Positions 16,670 to 25,151 of a DNA stretch of 64,000 bases are shown piece by piece. Under the pieces are notes generated by a model. The model searched no databases. It saw nothing but the letters and a program-made list of their open reading frames with translations, and was not told the origin of the DNA. Origin of the DNA: Hyphococcus sp. (GTDB taxonomy: Bacteria > Pseudomonadota > Alphaproteobacteria > Caulobacterales > Parvularculaceae); contig JABDJK010000030.1 in assembly GCA_013002535.1 (NCBI GenBank), positions 52,446 to 116,445 on the forward strand, written 5' to 3'. How positions within the stretch are numbered: position 1 is the stretch's first letter; every line of letters begins with the position of its first letter. Both the position numbers and the translations under genes were made by a program.

Positions 16670-18418
16670 TTATTCCTTGTTGATCACGACCTCGACGGCT
16701 TTTTCATCGCCCGGCGCCAGCGTGAACGCTGTTTCCGCCTCAGCAGCGCCGATTTTGGCGTGGGCAACATAGTCGCCAGCCGGAAGCGCGAAGACCGGTT
16801 CGCCTGCGCCCGACGCGTCGACTTGCTTACGTTTTCCGTCGAGTGATTCTTCGGCCTCAAAGACGCGCCAGTAAACGCCGTCGTCTACGGCTGGACCGCC
16901 GGCCGAATAAGTTACCGTCGTTTTCACCCGCGCGGAGTTTTGCACCACCAGCGTTTCGGTAAGACTGCCCGCGCTCACTGTGACCGGTTGTTCAACCACC
17001 GCTTTGCCGTGCTGCGTTTTGATAACGTACGCACCCGCCGGCAATCGGAAAAGCGGCGCATCGGAGCCTGAAGCATCGATCTGTTCGCGCTTTCCGGATA
17101 AATCGGCCTTGCCTGACAGAACACGGTAATAAACATCATCATCAAGCGGCTCCATGCCATCGGCCATCGTGGTCAAAACCTTTAGATAACCGACATTCAG
17201 GTTCGCTGTCGCGTCGGTTAACTCGCCCGCGGCGACAGTCACAGGGACCTCAATCTTCGCCTTGCCGTGAGACGCCTCGACGACATACTCGCCAGCCGTC
17301 AGCGTAAACAACGGCTCAACGGACCCCGAGGCCGCAATCTGATTTCTCTTGCCGGCGAGATCGGTCTTCGCATCGTAAACACGGTAATACATTTTTTCGG
17401 TCAGCTTTTCGCCGCCTTCCGTCGCAACCGGCGAAAGACGCAGATTGCCGGCGTCAAATACAGCGACATGCTGTGTTGTCTTGTTCGGTTCGACCACAAA
17501 TGCTTCACCGAGCTTCGCATCGCCATGCTTGACCGTCATGTAATATTCGCCGGCCGCGAGCGTTACAAATGGCGCGGCTCCGCCCTTTGCTTCAAGCCGT
17601 TTGCGCTTTCCATCGAGGCTTTGTTCGCTTTCAAAAACCTCCCAATAAAGCCCGGCCTCAATATTGTCGCAGCTCTCGCAAAGCTTGGCGCTGAACTTGA
17701 CGCCTTGTTCTTCCGCGACTTCCGGTTCGGGTTTAGGTTCCGGCTCCTTCACCGCCTCGACCGTTTCGACAAGCGCCGTCGTCAACTCCCCCGCATTCGC
17801 TGCGGAGAAAAATTTTCCGCCGGTGTTTTCGGCAAGACAGGACAGTTTGGCGCGATCAGTTTCCGCGACATCAAACCCGATGACGTGGGCGGTAAAGTCT
17901 ACGCCATTTTCTTCCAGCTCACTGGCGAGCGCACAAGGATCGGCCTCGCAAGTTTCAATGCCGTCGCTAACCAGGATCACCGTTGCTTTTTCTTCGGTGT
18001 ATTTCAGCGCATCCGCCGCCTGGCGCACAGATGCGGAAATCGGGGTTTTGCCTTTCGGGTTAATAGCGTTGATTTTCGCCATCACCGCGTCTTTAGAAAC
18101 CGGACCAACATCCATCACGGTTTCGATATCGCTGCAGACGCCTTTTTCACGGTGACCATAAGCCACAAGCCCAAGATGTACGTTCGTATCCCAGCCATCC
18201 AATAGACCGCCGATGACATCGCGTGCAATTTCAATTTTTGTGACGCCGTCGATTTGGCCCCACATAGAGCCCGACCCGTCGAGCACCATCATGACGCTTT
18301 GGGCGTCTTGCGCTGACGGTTCTGTCTGCGCGGTTGCTTCAGTTTCCTGCGCGCCGGCCAATTGGATTGTCGCCGTGGCGAGCCCGGCGCTCGCGAGCAA
18401 TTTAAGATGTGACAGCAT
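16670..18418 (-). CDS. Secreted VWA-domain protein with four C-terminal repeat modules
   Basis: 582 residues: a signal peptide (1 to about 23), a von Willebrand factor A domain (about 40-215) with an intact metal site DGSGS (Asp47, Ser49, Ser51), a Pro/Glu-rich linker (about 223-237), and four modules of about 85 residues beginning near 240, 323, 408 and 495. Each module has an x-Y-W/Y-x-V-F core, a D-L-x-GKR-x-x motif and a closing AGxY strand, which suggests small beta-sandwich units. Four cysteines lie in the VWA domain and a CESC pair in the first module. The build suggests an envelope or surface protein that binds a ligand or polymer through the modules. The function is unknown. Confidence 0.78.
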   Translation of the reverse strand: MLSHLKLLASAGLATATIQLAGAQETEATAQTEPSAQDAQSVMMVLDGSGSMWGQIDGVTKIEIARDVIGGLLDGWDTNVHLGLVAYGHREKGVCSDIETVMDVGPVSKDAVMAKINAINPKGKTPISASVRQAADALKYTEEKATVILVSDGIETCEADPCALASELEENGVDFTAHVIGFDVAETDRAKLSCLAENTGGKFFSAANAGELTTALVETVEAVKEPEPKPEPEVAEEQGVKFSAKLCESCDNIEAGLYWEVFESEQSLDGKRKRLEAKGGAAPFVTLAAGEYYMTVKHGDAKLGEAFVVEPNKTTQHVAVFDAGNLRLSPVATEGGEKLTEKMYYRVYDAKTDLAGKRNQIAASGSVEPLFTLTAGEYVVEASHGKAKIEVPVTVAAGELTDATANLNVGYLKVLTTMADGMEPLDDDVYYRVLSGKADLSGKREQIDASGSDAPLFRLPAGAYVIKTQHGKAVVEQPVTVSAGSLTETLVVQNSARVKTTVTYSAGGPAVDDGVYWRVFEAEESLDGKRKQVDASGAGEPVFALPAGDYVAHAKIGAAEAETAFTLAPGDEKAVEVVINKE

Positions 18419-18584
18419 GTTGTCTCCCCTTCGTTTAAAATTTCAGCGCCATTATGGTTTACGCCGCTAAAATTGCAAAATCAGGGGTATGCGCTGGATT
18501 TATTTCTGCTGCAGCGCAATCACGGTTTCCTTCAGCGCAACCCTTTGATAGACCTTGAAAATAAACCATGCACAAAGGCCGGTA
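18419..18584. promoter_or_regulatory. Divergent promoter region, VWA gene / leucine operon
   Basis: A 166-bp gap between two divergently transcribed units, so it must hold both promoters. I see no clear operator palindrome. Confidence 0.35.
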
Positions 18585-20192
18585 ATGTCGATTATCGAAT
18601 CCAAAATTGATCCCCGATCGAAAAGTTTCAGAGCCAATAAAGAGGCGATGCAGGCGCTTGTGGATGAGCTCCACAAAAATCTCAACGTCGTCGCTGAGGG
18701 CGGCGGCGCGCGTTACAATGAACGCCATAAAAAACGCGGGAAGCTGCTGGCGCGCGAACGAATCAATCGCCTGATCGATCCCGGCGCGCCATTTCTTGAA
18801 CTCAGCCAGTTCGCCGCCTGGGAAATGTATTCCGGCGACGTTCATTCAGCAGGCGTCCTGACCGGCATCGGCCGCATCGCCGGCATCGAATGCATGATCG
18901 TCGCTAACGACCCTACGGTTAAAGGCGGCACCTATCATCCCCTGACCGTCAAAAAACATTTGCGCGCGCAGGATATCGCTTCGGAAAACCGATTGCCGTG
19001 TGTTTATCTGGTCGAAAGCGGCGGCGCCTTCCTGCCAATGCAGAGTGAAGTTTTTCCCGACAAAGATGATTTTGGTCGCATCTTTTTTAATCAGGCGAAT
19101 TTATCGTCGAAAGGCATTCCGCAAATTGCCGTCGTCCATGGATCATCGACTGCGGGCGGCGCCTATATGCCGGCGATGGCGGACGAAGCCGTCATCGTTA
19201 AAAAGCAGGGAACGATCTTTCTTGGCGGCCCGCCGCTCGTGAAAGCCGCGACCGGCGAGGTTGTTTCCGCAGAAGACCTCGGCGGCGGCGATACCCACAC
19301 CAGAATATCCGGTGTGGCAGACCATTTAGCCGAAGATGACGACCATGCATTAGGACTCGCGCGCCAGATCGTCTCGCGATTGAATTGGATCAAACAGGGT
19401 GAACTCACCGTCGTTGAGCCGGAATCGCCGCTATATGATCCGAGCGAGATATATGGTGTCGTCGAGGCGGACATTCGAAAGCCCTATGACGCGCGTGAAA
19501 TAATTGCGCGCATTGTTGACGGCTCGCGCTTTGATGAATTCAAGCCGCTTTATGGATCAACGCTCGTTACCGGATTTGCCCGCCTTCACGGATATCCGGT
19601 AGGCGTCATCGCCAATAACGGCATTTTGTTTTCCGAAAGCTCAAAGAAGGGCGCCCATTTCATTGAACTTTGTTGCCAGCGCAAAATCCCGCTGGTGTTC
19701 CTGCAGAACATAACCGGGTTCATGGTTGGCCGCTCCGCGGAAGAAGGCGGTATCGCGAAAGACGGCGCCAAGCTGGTGACTGCCGTCGCGACTGCGCGGG
19801 TGCCGAAATTCACCATTGTCGTCGGCGGATCTTACGGCGCGGGGAATTACGGCATGTGCGGGCGCGCCTATGAACCGCGATTTATGTTCATGTGGCCGAA
19901 CGCGCGCATCTCCGTCATGGGCGGCGAACAGGCCGCAAGCGTTCTCGCCACTGTCCGTCGTGATAACCTTGAAGGCAAAGGCGAGGATTGGTCCGCGGAC
20001 GAAGAAGAAAAATATAAACAGAAAATCCGCGATGACTACGACGCCCAAGGCTCACCCTATTACGCCTCGGCCCGGATTTGGGATGACGGCATTATCGATC
20101 CAGCACAAACTCGCGATGTCTTGGGACTTTGCATTTCTGCGTCGCTGAACGCGCGGATTGAAGATACGAAATTCGGCATCTTCAGGATGTGA
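18585..20192 (+). CDS. mccB: Methylcrotonyl-CoA carboxylase, carboxyltransferase (beta) subunit
   Basis: Transfers the carboxyl group from biotin to 3-methylcrotonyl-CoA, giving 3-methylglutaconyl-CoA in leucine and isovalerate breakdown. The 535-residue product begins [12 protein letters not shown] and shows the family landmarks [56 protein letters not shown], the acyl-CoA loop [13 protein letters not shown], and the biotin-side [23 protein letters not shown] 18585 is used because the conserved N-terminus starts there and AAAGG lies upstream. It is the first gene of an operon with liuC, mccA and mvaB. Confidence 0.94.
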   Translation: MSIIESKIDPRSKSFRANKEAMQALVDELHKNLNVVAEGGGARYNERHKKRGKLLARERINRLIDPGAPFLELSQFAAWEMYSGDVHSAGVLTGIGRIAGIECMIVANDPTVKGGTYHPLTVKKHLRAQDIASENRLPCVYLVESGGAFLPMQSEVFPDKDDFGRIFFNQANLSSKGIPQIAVVHGSSTAGGAYMPAMADEAVIVKKQGTIFLGGPPLVKAATGEVVSAEDLGGGDTHTRISGVADHLAEDDDHALGLARQIVSRLNWIKQGELTVVEPESPLYDPSEIYGVVEADIRKPYDAREIIARIVDGSRFDEFKPLYGSTLVTGFARLHGYPVGVIANNGILFSESSKKGAHFIELCCQRKIPLVFLQNITGFMVGRSAEEGGIAKDGAKLVTAVATARVPKFTIVVGGSYGAGNYGMCGRAYEPRFMFMWPNARISVMGGEQAASVLATVRRDNLEGKGEDWSADEEEKYKQKIRDDYDAQGSPYYASARIWDDGIIDPAQTRDVLGLCISASLNARIEDTKFGIFRM

Positions 20193-20764
20193 TGATGCAT
20201 GAATTTGAAAAATTCTGGCGCGAGAATTTTTTCGAATTGGGTCCGTTCGGTTATCTGCTGCGTGCAAGATTCAACAAACGCTGGGTGCGTTTTCACGCAC
20301 TCCCAAATTCAAAGCGATACGCGGACAGTGCACAAGAACGCGAGACCATTTTGGAGCGCGCCGATACGTTGGCCAAAGACGTTCTCGGCGGCGCAGAATG
20401 CTGGCTCGCGATCACGTCTCCTGGGCATTTTGCGAGTGACGAAAGTCCAGTCGAGAATGCAATAAAACGCCATCACTTGAAAAATGCGTTTATCTGGCGC
20501 GATACCGAAGAAGCTGAGATCGATCCGGTCGATTGGCTAGTTTACGCTGCTCAAACACGGTGGGAAAAAGATAAGTATTCAGATCTCCTCCTATCAATTG
20601 CTGACGATTTATGTTCGCACGCCCTTTGGGTTTCATCAGAGAACAAGAGCGTGTTTGCACCATATGATGGCGGTTTTGATCTCATCGCGCCGAACGCCGA
20701 TTTAGCAAGCGCTATGAAAGCAAAGTATTTCGATTGGCTGCCCGGAAGGCCTGACGGTTTATGA
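20192..20764 (+). CDS. DUF3885 domain protein
   Basis: About 190 residues with no signal peptide. The C-terminal pattern VFAPYDGGFDLIAPNADLASAMKAKYFDWLPGRPDGL is the DUF3885 hallmark (YDGG-D and WL-x-RPxGL); the N-terminal half (FWRENFFELGPFGYLLR) also fits. The function of the family is unknown; many members sit alone as possible immunity- or defence-type proteins, but nothing here shows that. It overlaps the mccB stop by 1 bp (ATGTGATGATG, with GTG 20189 and ATG 20195 as other starts) and lies 97 bp before liuC, so it is carried inside the leucine operon without an evident metabolic role. Confidence 0.75.
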   Translation: MMHEFEKFWRENFFELGPFGYLLRARFNKRWVRFHALPNSKRYADSAQERETILERADTLAKDVLGGAECWLAITSPGHFASDESPVENAIKRHHLKNAFIWRDTEEAEIDPVDWLVYAAQTRWEKDKYSDLLLSIADDLCSHALWVSSENKSVFAPYDGGFDLIAPNADLASAMKAKYFDWLPGRPDGL

Positions 20765-20861
20765 AAAACTGTTTTCGCCCCTCAACACCGTTCTGGTTGT
20801 CATTCTTTGGCAATAACGACCATACCGTAGTAGAATCGCTCCTTAATAGGGAACGAACCAA

Positions 20862-21659
20862 ATGACTGAACAATCGCTGATCACGACAATTGACAAGCGC
20901 GGCGTTGCGCGGCTTACGCTCAATCGCCCCGAAGTGCGCAACGCCTTCGACGAAGGGCTGATCCACAATATTTGCGACACAATGGGCCGGTTGGGCGCCG
21001 ACGAAAATGTTCGCATCATCGTTTTGACGGGAACAGGAAGTGTTTTTTGCGCCGGCGCCGATCTCAACATGATGAGCCGTGTCGCGGGATATACACAAAC
21101 CGAAAACACCGATGATGCACGGCGCCTCGCTCATATGTTGTGGTCAATTTATCACTCACCCAAACCCACCATCGCCCGCGTCAACGGCCCGGCGATGGGC
21201 GGCGGGCTCGGCCTTATTGCGGCCTGCGACATATCCATTGGCGTCGACGATGCATTCTTCGCCTTGTCGGAAGTGCGCGTCGGATTGATCCCAGCAGTGA
21301 TTTCACCCTTCGTTATTGAGGCGATTGGCCCGCAACAGGCGCGAAGATATTTTCTTTCCGGTGAAAAATTCGACGCCGAGCGCGCAAAAGAGCTCGGCCT
21401 GTTGCATGAATTATCGCCGGCGAACGAGATTGACGAACGAATCGAGAAAATCATCAAAAACATCTTGGTCGGATCGCCCAACGCCCACAAGGAAGTGAAA
21501 CTATTGATCAGCGCAGTCGCCGGCCGTGAGATTGATGACCGTGTGTTGAATGACACCGCGAAACGCATCGCCAAAATCCGCGCCAGCAAAGAAGGCAAAG
21601 AAGGCGTCAATGCGTTTCTGGAAAAGCGCAAACCCAATTGGGTTGCGGAGGAGGAATGA
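20862..21659 (+). CDS. liuC: Enoyl-CoA hydratase, probable methylglutaconyl-CoA hydratase
   Basis: Hydrates 3-methylglutaconyl-CoA to HMG-CoA. The 265-residue crotonase-fold protein has the oxyanion-hole segments CAGADLNMM (about 66-74) and GPAMGGGLGLIAACDI (about 107-122), and the glutamate-bearing FALSEVRVGLIPAVISPFV (about 130-148). The specific assignment comes from its position between mccB and mccA. It overlaps the following acetyltransferase gene by 4 bp. Confidence 0.9.
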   Translation: MTEQSLITTIDKRGVARLTLNRPEVRNAFDEGLIHNICDTMGRLGADENVRIIVLTGTGSVFCAGADLNMMSRVAGYTQTENTDDARRLAHMLWSIYHSPKPTIARVNGPAMGGGLGLIAACDISIGVDDAFFALSEVRVGLIPAVISPFVIEAIGPQQARRYFLSGEKFDAERAKELGLLHELSPANEIDERIEKIIKNILVGSPNAHKEVKLLISAVAGREIDDRVLNDTAKRIAKIRASKEGKEGVNAFLEKRKPNWVAEEE

Positions 21660-22171
21660 CCCTTGGAGCTGTCATACGCAAAGTGAAACGCGAAGATCGC
21701 GACGCCGTACTAGCTATTTTGCGCGCTGCTTTTAAGAGAGCAACCGAAGCCGCAATTGTGGAACAATTGTGGAATTCGCATGCGATCAAACTGGAACGCG
21801 TTGCAGAAATTGGCGGCGTCGTAAACGGATATGTGTGCTATTCGACAATCAACACCCAACCGGAACTTAAGGGCGTGCTCTTGGGTTTAGGGCCGCTCGC
21901 CGTTGCGCCGGACCACCAAAATCAGGGTGTCGGCGCGATGCTCGTCACCGAAAGCTTGAAGGCCTGCCAGGAAAATGGCGCACTTTTGATCGCGGTGCTT
22001 GGCGACCCTGCGTATTATTCGCGTTTTGGTTTTGAACCGGCGTCCAAAAGCAAAATGAGCTGGGCGGGGTTTGACGCAGGCGATGCTTTTCAGATTCTAG
22101 GTCGAGACGATCTTGATACCGATGAAATCCGAACAATCCATTATCACAAAGCCTTTGATATGGCGAGTTAA
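21656..22171 (+). CDS. GNAT N-acetyltransferase (YhbS-like)
   Basis: A 171-residue acetyltransferase. The acetyl-CoA motif is LGPLAVAPDHQNQGVGAMLVTESLKACQENG (about residues 80-110, here described by its Q/R-x-x-G-x-G/A core QNQGVG), followed by IAVLGDPAYYSRFGFEPAS, the YhbS-type closing motif. The acceptor is unknown. The start ATG lies in an ATGA overlap with liuC behind GGAGGA, and it ends 8 bp before mccA, so it is certainly cotranscribed with the leucine genes. It could modify a pathway enzyme, but that is speculation. Confidence 0.82.
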   Translation: MTLGAVIRKVKREDRDAVLAILRAAFKRATEAAIVEQLWNSHAIKLERVAEIGGVVNGYVCYSTINTQPELKGVLLGLGPLAVAPDHQNQGVGAMLVTESLKACQENGALLIAVLGDPAYYSRFGFEPASKSKMSWAGFDAGDAFQILGRDDLDTDEIRTIHYHKAFDMAS

Positions 22172-22179
22172 GAGGGGCT

Positions 22180-24255
22180 ATGTTCAAAAAAATACTAATT
22201 GCCAATCGCGGTGAGATCGCCGTTCGCGTCGCACAAACGGCTCGCGAGATGGGCGTTCGAACGGTCGCCGTATATTCAGACGCCGACGCCGGCGCGCCTC
22301 ATGTTCGCGCTTGTGACGAGGCGGTTCATATTGGCCCTGCCCCGGCGGCGGAAAGCTATCTGATCGCCGACAAGATCATCGGCGGCGCCAAGAAAACCGG
22401 CGCAGAAGCCATTCACCCCGGTTATGGATTCTTGTCCGAAAACGCAGACTTCGCGGACGCGCTGGATAAGGCCGATATTACATTCATTGGTCCCACAGCG
22501 AAAACAATCCGCGCCATGGGTTCGAAATCCGCGGCAAAAGACTTGATGGAAGCAGCGGGCGTCCCGACGACGCCAGGCTATCAAGGCGAAGATCAATCGG
22601 TCGCAAAATTCAAGAAGGAAGCGGTGCGCATTGGCTATCCGGTTCTCCTGAAAGCCACCGCCGGCGGCGGTGGCAAAGGCATGCGCCTTGTTGAGAAAGA
22701 AAGCGAGTTGGAAGATGCGCTGAATTCTGCACAACGCGAAGCAAAATCGGCTTTTGGCGACGACCGGTTTCTCATCGAGAAATATATCGCCCGCGCCCGC
22801 CATGTTGAGGTGCAGATTTTTGGCGATGGCAAAGGCAACGTCGTTCACATGTTCGAACGCGATTGTTCTATTCAACGTCGCCACCAGAAAGTCATCGAGG
22901 AAGCGCCTGCGCCGAACTTGCCGACGGACGTGCGTGAGAATTTGCTGCAAGCCGGCGTCGACGCCGGCAAAGCCGTTGATTATCGCGGCGCGGGCACCGT
23001 CGAATTTCTCTATGACCCCGGATCGGGGTCCGGGGCAGGCGGCGAATTTTATTTCATGGAAATGAACACGCGCCTGCAAGTCGAGCATCCAGTATCGGAA
23101 ATGATCACCGGGCTAGATTTTGTCGAATGGCAATTGCGCATTGCGGCGGGCGAAGGCCTACCCCTCGCCCAGGATGAAATCACCGAATTTGGCCACGCTT
23201 TCGAAGCGCGGCTTTATGCGGAAAACCCCGCGCAGGAATTTGCGCCCTCCATCGGAACCCTGACAACGCTTTATCTCCCTGAGGACATCGCCCGCATCGA
23301 CTCCGGCGTCGAAGAAGGCATGGACGTTACGCCCTACTACGACCCGATGATCGCGAAAATTATCACCGATGGCGACACGCGCGAAGAAGCGCTGGCAGGG
23401 ATGCGCGCAGCGCTTGCAGAGACACGCGTGGCGGGGCTCGAATCCAACGCTGAATTTCTTGACGCCATCTGCGCCAGTGAGGGGTTTGCGGCAGGCGAAG
23501 TTTCAACACGCTTTATCGACGATCACAGTGTCGAATTGTTTGAAAAGCCAAGTGCCGACAATCGCGTTCTATCTGCGGCGCTCCTTGCTAAACATTTTGA
23601 TGCGCGCTCCGGCGATGATCCGTGGCCGCTAAAGATAGGCGACGATCCGTGGCCGCTTCGCCATGATCCATGGAACAAGCTCTCAGGATTTCGATTGAAC
23701 CGCCCGGCGCGGGCGAATTACTGGATCGGCGTTGACGGCAAAACGGCGCTCGCGATCATGACCCGTAATGGCGGCGGAGACGTTAACGCCGAAGTGCAAC
23801 CGAACGCCACCGCTGCGGCGCGGCGCGAGGGCGACGAAATGCAAGACCCGTTTCATTTCTCCTTTACGCCGCCCAATAGCATCGATGACGGCCTGTCGTT
23901 CATCATCGACGGCGAAACCGTCGATGCGGATGCAGCGCCGCATCTTGACGGCTTGCGCATCTGGATTGGCGCGAAGCACTGGGATATCGCTCAACCAGAC
24001 CCGCTCGCTGGCATCTCCGCGCACCAGTCCAGCGAAGGCTCGTTGGTCGCGCCAATGCCTGGCGTCATCACCATTCTCTCGGCGGAACCCGGCGATAAAG
24101 TCGGCGCTGGGGGCGCGCTCCTCGTCATGGAAGCGATGAAAATGGAGCACACCATCAAGGCGCCTTATGACGGCGTCGTTAAGGCGTATAAATACGCGCC
24201 CGGCGATCAGGTAAAAGACGGCGACATGCTGGTCGAGTTTGAGGAAAGCGCGTGA
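22180..24255 (+). CDS. mccA: Methylcrotonyl-CoA carboxylase, biotin carboxylase/biotin carrier (alpha) subunit
   Basis: Carboxylates its own biotin with ATP and bicarbonate and feeds MccB. In order: biotin-carboxylase domain (KILIANRGEIAVRV at residues 3-16, the ATP loop KATAGGGGKGMRLV near 165, EMNTRLQVEHPVSE near 289), a linker, and the biotin carrier domain with VMEAMKMEHTIKAP near 648, where Lys is biotinylated. At 691 residues it is slightly long. Two local expansions explain part of this: a Gly/Ser-rich insertion DPGSGSGAGG next to EFYFMEMN, encoded by a DNA palindrome, and a repeated DDPWPL segment near residue 475. Neither touches the catalytic motifs. Confidence 0.94.
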   Translation: MFKKILIANRGEIAVRVAQTAREMGVRTVAVYSDADAGAPHVRACDEAVHIGPAPAAESYLIADKIIGGAKKTGAEAIHPGYGFLSENADFADALDKADITFIGPTAKTIRAMGSKSAAKDLMEAAGVPTTPGYQGEDQSVAKFKKEAVRIGYPVLLKATAGGGGKGMRLVEKESELEDALNSAQREAKSAFGDDRFLIEKYIARARHVEVQIFGDGKGNVVHMFERDCSIQRRHQKVIEEAPAPNLPTDVRENLLQAGVDAGKAVDYRGAGTVEFLYDPGSGSGAGGEFYFMEMNTRLQVEHPVSEMITGLDFVEWQLRIAAGEGLPLAQDEITEFGHAFEARLYAENPAQEFAPSIGTLTTLYLPEDIARIDSGVEEGMDVTPYYDPMIAKIITDGDTREEALAGMRAALAETRVAGLESNAEFLDAICASEGFAAGEVSTRFIDDHSVELFEKPSADNRVLSAALLAKHFDARSGDDPWPLKIGDDPWPLRHDPWNKLSGFRLNRPARANYWIGVDGKTALAIMTRNGGGDVNAEVQPNATAAARREGDEMQDPFHFSFTPPNSIDDGLSFIIDGETVDADAAPHLDGLRIWIGAKHWDIAQPDPLAGISAHQSSEGSLVAPMPGVITILSAEPGDKVGAGGALLVMEAMKMEHTIKAPYDGVVKAYKYAPGDQVKDGDMLVEFEESA
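23014..23035. repeat. Palindrome inside mccA (REP-like, in frame)
   Basis: GACCCCG-GAT-CGGGGTC (23014-23030) is a perfect 7-bp inverted repeat with a 3-nt centre, followed by CGGGG. It encodes the extra Asp-Pro-Gly-Ser-Gly-Ser stretch just before the conserved GEFYFMEMN segment. GACCCCGGAT-type palindromes are common intergenic repeats in alphaproteobacteria. Confidence 0.5.
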
Positions 24256-25148
24256 GCGGCCAAATCTCCATCGTCGAAGTCGGCCCGCGCGATGGCTTGC
24301 AAAACGAAAAGCAAATCATCGACGTTGAAACCAAAGTTGCATTGGTGGAGCGGCTGGCGAGCGCGGGATTGAAATCCGTAGAGGCCGGCGCGTTCGTTTC
24401 ACCCAAATGGGTGCCGCAAATGGCGGCGTCCGACGAGGTGATGGCCAAAATAAAGCGCGCGCCCGGCGTTTCTTATCCCGTGCTGACACCCAACATGCGT
24501 GGGTTTGAGGGCGCGCGCGACGCTAACGCGGACACTGTCGCCGTCTTCGGCGCTGCGTCAGAAAGTTTCAGTCAGAAAAACATCAATTGTTCTATTGAGG
24601 AAAGCCTTGAGCGCTTCCGACCTGTTATTGACGCTGCAAAAGCCGATGGCATTCGCGTGCGCGGCTATGTCTCCTGCGTCCTCGGCTGCCCCTATGAAGG
24701 CGACGTGCCGGTCGCACAGGTCGCGCGCGTTTCCAAGGCGCTTTTTGAGATGGGCTGTTGTGAAATTTCTTTGGGCGACACAATTGGCGTCGGGACGCCC
24801 ACCCGCACCAAAGATATGATCCGCGCGGTCGCCGATGAAATTCCCGTCGACGCCCTCGCGGGACATTTTCATGACACCTATGGACAAGCCCTCGCCAATA
24901 TCTGGGCGGCTATGGACGAAGGCGTCAAAACGTTTGACACCTCCGTTTCCGGTCTCGGCGGTTGTCCCTATGCCAAAGGCGCCAGCGGCAATGTCGCCAC
25001 CGAAGACGTAGTCTATTCGCTGCATGATTCCGGGTTTGAAACCGGCGCTAGCCTAAATGCGCTGATCGAGACCAGTATCTGGATTTCAGAAAAACTCGGC
25101 CGCGCGCCGCAATCAAAAGTAACCCTGGCGCGGATGCCAAAGGACTGA
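24252..25148 (+). CDS. mvaB: Hydroxymethylglutaryl-CoA lyase
   Basis: Cleaves HMG-CoA to acetoacetate and acetyl-CoA, the last step of leucine degradation. The 298-residue TIM-barrel protein shows EVGPRDGLQNE (about 7-17), SVEAGAFVSPKWVPQMA, the metal-site HFHDTYGQALAN (about 204-215) and the catalytic-cysteine loop GLGGCPYAKGASGNVATED (about 234-252). It begins with GTG, overlapping the mccA stop by 4 bp. No isovaleryl-CoA dehydrogenase gene lies in the window, so the pathway's first step must be encoded elsewhere. Confidence 0.93.
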   Translation: MSGQISIVEVGPRDGLQNEKQIIDVETKVALVERLASAGLKSVEAGAFVSPKWVPQMAASDEVMAKIKRAPGVSYPVLTPNMRGFEGARDANADTVAVFGAASESFSQKNINCSIEESLERFRPVIDAAKADGIRVRGYVSCVLGCPYEGDVPVAQVARVSKALFEMGCCEISLGDTIGVGTPTRTKDMIRAVADEIPVDALAGHFHDTYGQALANIWAAMDEGVKTFDTSVSGLGGCPYAKGASGNVATEDVVYSLHDSGFETGASLNALIETSIWISEKLGRAPQSKVTLARMPKD

Positions 25149-25151
25149 CGA

